The notes under the pieces: model-generated
What the model was told of the DNA's origin: nothing
Seen by the model: the letters and a program-made list of their open reading frames with translations, nothing else
The model's database searches: none
Part shown: positions 58,798 through 64,000 of the stretch, piece by piece
Layout of the letters: each line of letters begins with the position of its first letter
Numbering within the stretch: position 1 is the first letter of the stretch
Made by a program: the position numbers and the translations under genes
Origin: BD2-11 sp965221785
GTDB taxonomy: Bacteria; Gemmatimonadota; Gemmatimonadetes; Longimicrobiales; Gaopeijiaceae
DNA length: 64,000 bases
Reading direction: 5' to 3'
Assembly (NCBI GenBank): GCA_965221785.1
Contig: CBDCSR010000002.1
Location: 434,001-498,000 of the forward strand

Positions 58798-58833
58798 GCA
58801 GAAGTGGACTAAGGCGAGTGGACTTAGTCTGCC
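58797..58833. terminator. Hairpin between convergent genes
   Basis: GACTAAG (58807-58813) and CTTAGTC (58823-58829) form a 7-bp stem with a nine-base loop, and GGCAGA (58797-58802) can pair with TCTGCC (58828-58833) as a competing outer arm. A second small hairpin, GCCTG/CAGGC, follows at 58831-58849. The position between two converging genes suggests a bidirectional terminator; U-runs are absent. Confidence 0.35.
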
Positions 58834-58839
58834 TGCGAG

Positions 58840-59649
58840 TCAGTCAGGCAGGAACGCCACGATGCGCAGCGGCCCTCCGCTGCCCCCCACAATCTTCATG
58901 GGCAGCGCCACGATGAAGGCGCCCCACTCGGGAAGCTCCGGGAGGGAAGCCACGTTCTCGTAGCCCGGGATGTTCTCCCAGTAGAGGATGCGGTGCGTCT
59001 CGAAGGCGCTCGACTGCCCGTAGTCAAGGCTGGGCGTGTCGAGGCCCAACGCCGCAATGTCGCGGTTTTCGACCAGCCACTCCGCCGCCTCCGGGTCCAG
59101 TCCCGGGAAGTGGAGCTCCGGAATCGCCTCCTCGCCTCGCAGGCCAGTCCCGAGGTAGCGGACGGGATCCGGCCAGCGGTCGGCCCAGCCGGTGTCGAGC
59201 AGGACGGTCGTCCCCGCCGGGATGGGACCATGGCGTGCCTCCCACGCGGCGATCGCCTCCACCCCCACCTGGTGGTCCGGGTTGTCACCCGCCGGGTCGC
59301 GGATGACGGCCGCCGGCCCGATCAGGGCGGAAAGAGGGATCTGCGCGGTTGATATCCTCCCCTCGGCGAAGTGGATAGGAGCGTCGACATGGGTGCCGCC
59401 GTGTTCGGACGACGCGAAGTTGAAGGCGGCGTAGAAGTACCCGCCCTCGGTCATGCCGTAGGCCACCGTGTCCAGCACGAACGGATCCGCGGTGGGCCAG
59501 AAGACGGCGTCGGCGGAGACGTCATGGGTCAGGTCGAGCCAGCGGCCCGCGGTGCCGTCGAAAACGGCCGAATAGTCGGGGGTCGTGGGCGCGCAGGCCG
59601 AAGCCAGCACCAGCGCGATGATGATGTGAAGTCCGGTCGTTCGTTTCAT
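58840..59649 (-). CDS. Cyclase/kynurenine formamidase-like lipoprotein
   Basis: A 269-residue lipoprotein (lipobox LASAC) of the cyclase family, metal-dependent hydrolases that include kynurenine formamidase. The signature is EHGGTHVDAPIHFAEG, preceded by WLDLTHDVS; later LLDTGWADRW and GLDTPSLDYG complete the site. ATG 59649 has GGGAGG upstream and begins the signal peptide. It probably acts on an exported or environmental substrate; which one cannot be told. Confidence 0.87.
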   Translation of the reverse strand: MKRTTGLHIIIALVLASACAPTTPDYSAVFDGTAGRWLDLTHDVSADAVFWPTADPFVLDTVAYGMTEGGYFYAAFNFASSEHGGTHVDAPIHFAEGRISTAQIPLSALIGPAAVIRDPAGDNPDHQVGVEAIAAWEARHGPIPAGTTVLLDTGWADRWPDPVRYLGTGLRGEEAIPELHFPGLDPEAAEWLVENRDIAALGLDTPSLDYGQSSAFETHRILYWENIPGYENVASLPELPEWGAFIVALPMKIVGGSGGPLRIVAFLPD

Positions 59650-59766
59650 GACAACCTCCCGCGGGAAACGTGATCGGCCCATATCGACATTCCGAAGCCC
59701 GGCGTCGGCACGTATCATTCATGTGCGCCTGCGGTGTTCACCGGCTCGCGGCATGGGTGATGCGCG

Positions 59767-60225
59767 GTGACCCGGAACCTCAACCTGGGGCTAAGCGATG
59801 CAAGGGGAAAGCCTCGTCGGCGGGATAGGCCCGTGAGCGGCGACCTGATCGCAATCCTGGCCGTCGGCATCACGCTGGCCAGCCTCCAGTGGCGCATGGC
59901 CAGCGTGTTGCGGGGCAGCATGGCTTCGTTGAGGAAGGAAACCAGAGCGGAGTTTAAGACGCTGCGGGTCGAAATGACCGCATTGCGCAGCGAGTCGAAG
60001 GACGACATCGGAGCACTCAGGACGGAGTTGAGGAACGACATCTCTGCGCTCAGGACCGAACTCAAGGGCGACATCATCGCACTCAGGACCGAACTCAAGG
60101 GCGACATCGCCGCACTCAGGAGCGAGATGCGCGACGGGTTTCGTAAAGTGGATACGCGGATTCGCTTCCTTGAGGAGCGCGCTTTTCTGGGCCGGCGCCC
60201 GAGGTCGGCGTCCGGGGACAGCTGA
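59767..60225 (+). CDS. Membrane-anchored coiled-coil protein with 11-residue repeats
   Basis: Up to 152 residues. A hydrophobic span (DLIAILAVGITLASLQW) is followed by a helix made of near-identical 11-residue units of the form ALRTELKGDI, about five in a row, then a basic tail. Eleven-residue periodicity gives a right-handed or straight coiled coil. GTG 59767 is the long start; GTG 59833, just before the membrane span, is equally possible. I know of no specific function; such proteins resemble DUF1640-type or adhesin-stalk-like helices. Confidence 0.6.
   Translation: MTRNLNLGLSDARGKPRRRDRPVSGDLIAILAVGITLASLQWRMASVLRGSMASLRKETRAEFKTLRVEMTALRSESKDDIGALRTELRNDISALRTELKGDIIALRTELKGDIAALRSEMRDGFRKVDTRIRFLEERAFLGRRPRSASGDS
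59980..60141 (+). repeat. 33-bp tandem repeats inside the coiled-coil gene
   Basis: Units of 33 bases start at 59980, 60013, 60046, 60079 and 60112 (the last is partial). Units three and four are almost identical over their whole length, so recent duplication by slippage is likely. Each unit encodes one 11-residue coiled-coil repeat, so copy changes keep the frame. Confidence 0.85.
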
Positions 60226-60319
60226 TCGCGGCCACCGAACCGCACGCAGGCTGGCGCGGTCCGGGGCGTCGCTCCATCATCCATGGCGTTGCCCCAATCA
60301 GGCCCCGGAGGAACGCCCC

Positions 60320-62164
60320 ATGCCTCGATCCGAATACCAGATTGCCCTGATCGCTCTCGCGTTCACACCATGGCTGACGACCGCCTGCGGCCCGGCCGGA
60401 CCGTCGGGGATGCAGGCGGACATGAACGCGGATCTGCTGGCAGCCGCGGTGCGCACCCATATTTCCGCGGCCTCGCTGGAGCCGCACGCGCGTGCGATCG
60501 TGGAGCACGACCGCCTCTCCGGGAGCGAGGGCGAAAACGCGGCCATCGACTACGTCGTCGCGACGCTCGAGGCGGCCGGCGTACCGGTGGAGGTGCACGC
60601 CTTCGAGACGTACGTATCCGATCCGATCTCGGCATCGGTCTCGGTGCCGGACGGACCCACCTTCCCCGCCATCACGTCGTCTTTCTCCGCCACGGTGGGC
60701 TCGTTGCGCGCGCCGCTGGTCGACCTGGGTGCGCCCGCCAATCTGCCTCCCGTCGAGGTCGGCACGGGCGAGCGCATCGTGCTCGCCGGGGAAGGAATGG
60801 ACGGAGCCGGCGCACGCGACCTTCCCGACATCGCGGGGGCCATCGTGCTCCTGGACGGGCAGCCGAGGAACATCCCGGTCGTCGTTCTGGACCGGCTGGG
60901 TGCCGTCGGGGTCATCTTCGTGCACCCCGAAGAGCGGGTGAACGACCTCATCGTCACCTCGACCTGGGGCACGCCTTCGCTGCTCAACTACCACCGCCTG
61001 CCCGACATGCCCGTCGCGCACATCGCGCGCAGCGCGGGAGAACGACTTCGGGCATTGCTCGCCCGCGCCCCGCTCGAGGTAGAGCTTTCGGCACGCGCCG
61101 ACACCGGATGGAAGGAGCTTCGGCTCGCCATCGCCCGCATCCCCGGACCCGAACCGGAGAGCCCCTACGTCCTGTTCGGCGGACACATCGACGGATGGTA
61201 TCACGCGGCGACCGACGAAGGGGCGTCGAACGCGGCGATGCTCGACCTGGCCCTCGCCTTCCACGCGGAGCGGGAGCGCATGCGGCGCGGCCTGGTGGTG
61301 GCCTGGTGGCCGGGCCACTCGAACGCGCGCTATGGCGGATCGACCTGGTTCGCCGACCACTTCTTCGAGGAGCTGCGCTCGCGCGCGGTGGCCCATGTGA
61401 ACGTGGACGGGATCGGACAGATGGGCGCGCGCCTGTTCGCAGCCGCGACGACCGCCTCGCTGGACGAGGTCGCGCGCTTCGCCATGCAGCGTGGCGAGGA
61501 CGCCAACATCCAGCCCACCCGGCCGGCCCGCAACTCCGACCAGTCGTTCAACGGAATCGGGCTGCCGCTCCTGCAGCTCTACCGCAACCGCGCGCAGGAG
61601 GACGGCGGCTACTGGTGGTGGCACACTCCGGAGGACACGTTCGACAAGATCGACTTCGACATCCTGGAGGGCGACACCTACCTGTACACGATTGCGCTCT
61701 CGGCGCTGCTCGGACGGGAAGTGCTGCCGGTGGACCTGGTGGGTCAGGTCGAGGCTCTGGGCGCGGCCATCACCGCCCGCTCCGAAGCGGGCAGCGGTCA
61801 GTTCGATCTCTCACAGGCCTCCGAGGCCCAGGGCGAACTTCTCGCGCTGGCGGGCCGGCTGCAGGCGGCGCTCCCGCGGGCGACCGGCTCGCCCTCGCTC
61901 GACATGGCGCTTGTGGACGTGTTGCGGCCGCTCCACCGGGTGCTCTACGTCCCGCTCACCCCGCACCACCCGGACGCGGGCGCGGTCCCCGGGCCCCTTC
62001 CCGGCCTGGCCCCGACTCGTACGCTCGCGCAGGAGGCGCCCGGCAACGAGCGCTACCGCCTCGCCATGGCCACGCTGGTGCGCGAGCGGAACCGGCTGCT
62101 GGAGGCCATCGCGGAATCGAACCGCCGCGCGACCGCCCTGCTCGCGTCGCTCGGATCCCGTTAG
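60320..62164 (+). CDS. M28-like peptidase lipoprotein with PA-like insert
   Basis: A 614-residue lipoprotein (lipobox WLTTAC). Residues about 140-270 look like a protease-associated (PA) insert. The M28 core follows: GGHIDGWYHAATDEGASN supplies metal ligands, NVDGIG and HTPEDTFDKID later ones. Where classical M28 enzymes have the EE pair, this one reads WWPGHSNARYGGS, so the general base is not obvious. GGAGG precedes ATG 60320. It is followed 11 bases later by a Tat-exported SDR. Confidence 0.83.
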   Translation: MPRSEYQIALIALAFTPWLTTACGPAGPSGMQADMNADLLAAAVRTHISAASLEPHARAIVEHDRLSGSEGENAAIDYVVATLEAAGVPVEVHAFETYVSDPISASVSVPDGPTFPAITSSFSATVGSLRAPLVDLGAPANLPPVEVGTGERIVLAGEGMDGAGARDLPDIAGAIVLLDGQPRNIPVVVLDRLGAVGVIFVHPEERVNDLIVTSTWGTPSLLNYHRLPDMPVAHIARSAGERLRALLARAPLEVELSARADTGWKELRLAIARIPGPEPESPYVLFGGHIDGWYHAATDEGASNAAMLDLALAFHAERERMRRGLVVAWWPGHSNARYGGSTWFADHFFEELRSRAVAHVNVDGIGQMGARLFAAATTASLDEVARFAMQRGEDANIQPTRPARNSDQSFNGIGLPLLQLYRNRAQEDGGYWWWHTPEDTFDKIDFDILEGDTYLYTIALSALLGREVLPVDLVGQVEALGAAITARSEAGSGQFDLSQASEAQGELLALAGRLQAALPRATGSPSLDMALVDVLRPLHRVLYVPLTPHHPDAGAVPGPLPGLAPTRTLAQEAPGNERYRLAMATLVRERNRLLEAIAESNRRATALLASLGSR

Positions 62165-62175
62165 GAGTTCCTGAC

Positions 62176-63351
62176 ATGACGCACACTCGCCGCCGTTTCC
62201 TGGCCACCTCCGCCGCCGCCGCCGGAGCCGCGGCATTCGGACCCGCCCGCGCCCTGGCCTCCACCCCGGGACCGGCCGGTCCGACCCCGGCCACCCCGGC
62301 GCCCGCCGCACCCGAACCGTCACCCCGCCCCCTCAGCATCCTCATCCTGGGCGGCACCGGGTTCATCGGCCCGCACCAGGTGCGGTACGCAATGTACCGG
62401 GGCCACCAGGTCAGCATCTTCAACCGCGGCCGCTCGGCCCCGGAGCTCTTCCCCGGCGTGGAGACGCTGATCGGGGACCGGGACGGCCAGCTCGGCGCCC
62501 TGGAGGGGCGCACCTGGGATGCGGTGATCGACAACAGCGGCTACGTGCCCCGCCACGTGCGCGACTCGGCAGAGCTCCTGCGCAACTCGGTGGGCCGCTA
62601 CCTCTTCACCTCGACCGGATCGGTATACAGCTTCGACCAGGACGAGCTTACCGAGGATTCGGAGCTCCTTCCCATAGAGGATCCCGAGAGCGAAGATGTC
62701 GACCGCTATTACGGACCTCTCAAGATCCTCTGCGAGAATGCGGTCACGGACACCTACCGGGAACGCGGCACCGTGGTGCGGCTCCATGTCGTGGCGGGGC
62801 CCGGCGACACCACCGACCGGTTTACCTACTGGCCCGTGCGCATCGACCACGGCGGTGAGATCATCGCGCCCGGGAGCCGGCACACACCGGTCCAGTACAT
62901 CGATGTCCGCGATCTGGCCGAGTTCATGATCCTGTGCCTGGAGCGCGACGTCGGCGGTACCTTCAACGCCGCCGGCCCGGCCCTCGCCCCGACCTCGATG
63001 GCCGAGTTCGTCTACGGCATCCGCGCGATCACCAGCACGCCGCTGTCCTTCACCTGGATCGATGAGCAATTCCTCGCCGACCGGCAGGCGCGGTTCCCGC
63101 TCTGGTATCCGCCCACGGAGGGGGCCGTTCGCGGTATCTCGCGCGTCAGGTCCCACAAGGCCGTCGCAAAAGGGCTCAAGTTCCGTCCCATCGCGGTCAC
63201 GGCTCTCGACACGCTGGAGTGGTTCAGGACGCTCCCCGAGGAACGGCGCAACCAGTTTCAACTGAACCTGGAGCGCGACCAGCGGCTCCTGGAGGAGTGG
63301 AAGGCCTGGCCTGCGCGCAGAAGGGCTGGCCTACACCCGGAAGAGCACTGA
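62176..63351 (+). CDS. Tat-exported NAD-dependent epimerase/dehydratase family (extended SDR) protein
   Basis: A 391-residue SDR. The twin-arginine signal THTRRRFLATSAAAAGAAAFG is followed by a Pro/Ala linker (about residues 30-50), then the Rossmann start ILILGGTGFIG (Gly59 onwards). The active-site pair is in RYYGPLKILCE (YxxxK), and VVRLHVVAGPGDTTDRF fits the extended-SDR pattern. Export of a nucleotide-dependent enzyme implies that the cofactor is loaded before Tat transport. AGGAG lies eight bases before ATG 62176. The last 21 bases overlap the convergent ABC permease gene. Confidence 0.86.
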   Translation: MTHTRRRFLATSAAAAGAAAFGPARALASTPGPAGPTPATPAPAAPEPSPRPLSILILGGTGFIGPHQVRYAMYRGHQVSIFNRGRSAPELFPGVETLIGDRDGQLGALEGRTWDAVIDNSGYVPRHVRDSAELLRNSVGRYLFTSTGSVYSFDQDELTEDSELLPIEDPESEDVDRYYGPLKILCENAVTDTYRERGTVVRLHVVAGPGDTTDRFTYWPVRIDHGGEIIAPGSRHTPVQYIDVRDLAEFMILCLERDVGGTFNAAGPALAPTSMAEFVYGIRAITSTPLSFTWIDEQFLADRQARFPLWYPPTEGAVRGISRVRSHKAVAKGLKFRPIAVTALDTLEWFRTLPEERRNQFQLNLERDQRLLEEWKAWPARRRAGLHPEEH

Positions 63352-64000
63352 CTCGCGCCCGTAGAGCCGGATCGAGCACCAGGTCAGGAACGCGAAGCCC
63401 AGAGCGTTCACGCCCGCCAGGAGCGCCAGCGCCAGCCAGTCGACCCGCCCCTGTATGGCCTCGCGCATCGCCAGCGCATTGCCGAGGATGGGCACCGCGT
63501 ACACGAAGGCCCCGAACGAGGTCGGCGCGAGAGCGAAGATGGCCAGAAACACGGACAGGAACACGAGCGGCGCAGTATACATTCCCGCCTCCCGCTGCGA
63601 GCGCGCCCAGGTGCCGATCACCATGACCAGCGCCGACACCAGCAGCGCGAGCGCGGCGAGGTTCACGGCCAGCGCCACCACCTGCGCCGGTGCCAGCGAC
63701 AGCGCGCCCGGCCCGGCGAAGTCCTCGGGCGCCAGTCCCAGCCGGGCCGCCATCATCATCCCGACGATCAGAAGGAGCGACGCCACCACCGCGAACGTCA
63801 TGATGGCCAGGCTCTTGCCGATCACGATCGCGGGACGCGGCACCGTCGACACCAGCAGCGCCGCCAGCGTGTTCTTCTCCTTCTCCCCGACCGCTACGTA
63901 GAGAGCCCGAGCCGCGTTGGTGACCAGCAGAATCACCGCCATGTAGGGGATCAGCAGGCTGAGCGCTCCCCCGATGCCGCTCGAGGTATCGATCAGCACG
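63331..64000 (-). CDS. ABC-2 type transporter permease, 5' end outside the window
   Basis: The visible 222 residues hold about six membrane spans and the NatB-like segment GEKEKNTLAALLVSTVPRPAIVIGKSLAIM, typical of the permease of Na+ or multidrug export ABC-2 systems. The frame is open at the window end, so the N-terminal half, with its large periplasmic domain, lies beyond it. The partner ATPase is expected next to it, outside the window. Confidence 0.8.
   Translation of the reverse strand, partial: VLIDTSSGIGGALSLLIPYMAVILLVTNAARALYVAVGEKEKNTLAALLVSTVPRPAIVIGKSLAIMTFAVVASLLLIVGMMMAARLGLAPEDFAGPGALSLAPAQVVALAVNLAALALLVSALVMVIGTWARSQREAGMYTAPLVFLSVFLAIFALAPTSFGAFVYAVPILGNALAMREAIQGRVDWLALALLAGVNALGFAFLTWCSIRLYGRESVLFRV

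Overview
The window reads as a chromosomal segment of a high-GC (roughly 70%), Gram-negative-type bacterium. It encodes many lipoproteins, heptose genes for lipopolysaccharide (gmhB, hldE kinase), menaquinone biosynthesis, Tat-exported enzymes, and a dense set of secreted peptidases and hydrolases (S9, CocE/S15, DUF885, M28, D-aminoacylase-like). This mix fits Gemmatimonadota best, possibly a marine or sponge-associated lineage given the polyketide synthase (PKS). That placement is inference from gene content; the window holds no rRNA or ribosomal protein marker. No insertion sequence, CRISPR array or phage module was seen.

Layout. 1-3.3 kb: molybdate uptake operon (PBP-like domain protein, modA, modB, modC), each pair translationally coupled. 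3.3-5.9 kb: FHA protein and a secreted protease-FHA fusion (minus), then a small lipoprotein (plus). 6-10.2 kb: amidase, ilvB (minus) and a divergent ilvN (plus). 10.3-18.3 kb: secreted or lipoprotein hydrolases and a tRNA-Ala. 18.6-20.2 kb: gmhB and the hldE-type kinase. 20.2-26 kb: lipoprotein, amidase and proline dehydrogenase (minus), then creatininase-like, PLP-lyase and M50-like genes (plus). 26-40.5 kb: PKS neighbourhood. 40.6-44.7 kb: beta-propeller lipoprotein, redoxin, greA, purE and a small unknown gene. 44.7-52.7 kb: tyrS and a menF-menD-menB-menA-menE operon (minus). 52.9-58.8 kb: Tat-exported aminotransferase, CPBP protease, DUF4212/SSS symporter pair and D-aminoacylase-like lipoprotein (plus). 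58.8-64 kb: cyclase, repeat coiled-coil protein, M28-like peptidase, Tat-exported SDR and a partial ABC permease.

The most distinctive locus is 26.1-40.6 kb. A 3454-residue type I PKS has the order KS-AT-DH-cMT-ER-KR-ACP-KS-AT. The second AT has lost its catalytic Ser (Gly instead) and about 61 residues including the AxFH region, and the protein stops right after the post-AT linker with no second ACP. Its stop overlaps the start of an NCS2-type permease with an extra soluble C-terminal domain. On the opposite strand nearby, a free-standing ACP and an alpha/beta-hydrolase form a small operon behind their own promoter candidate. About 240 bp upstream of the PKS is a 17-codon ORF with a 13-base match to the anti-Shine-Dalgarno sequence, followed by a 15-bp hairpin. 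A second leader-like ORF (20 codons, 5 Pro) sits directly in front of proline dehydrogenase. These two possible leader-peptide devices and the split terminal PKS module are the main candidates for something not yet described.
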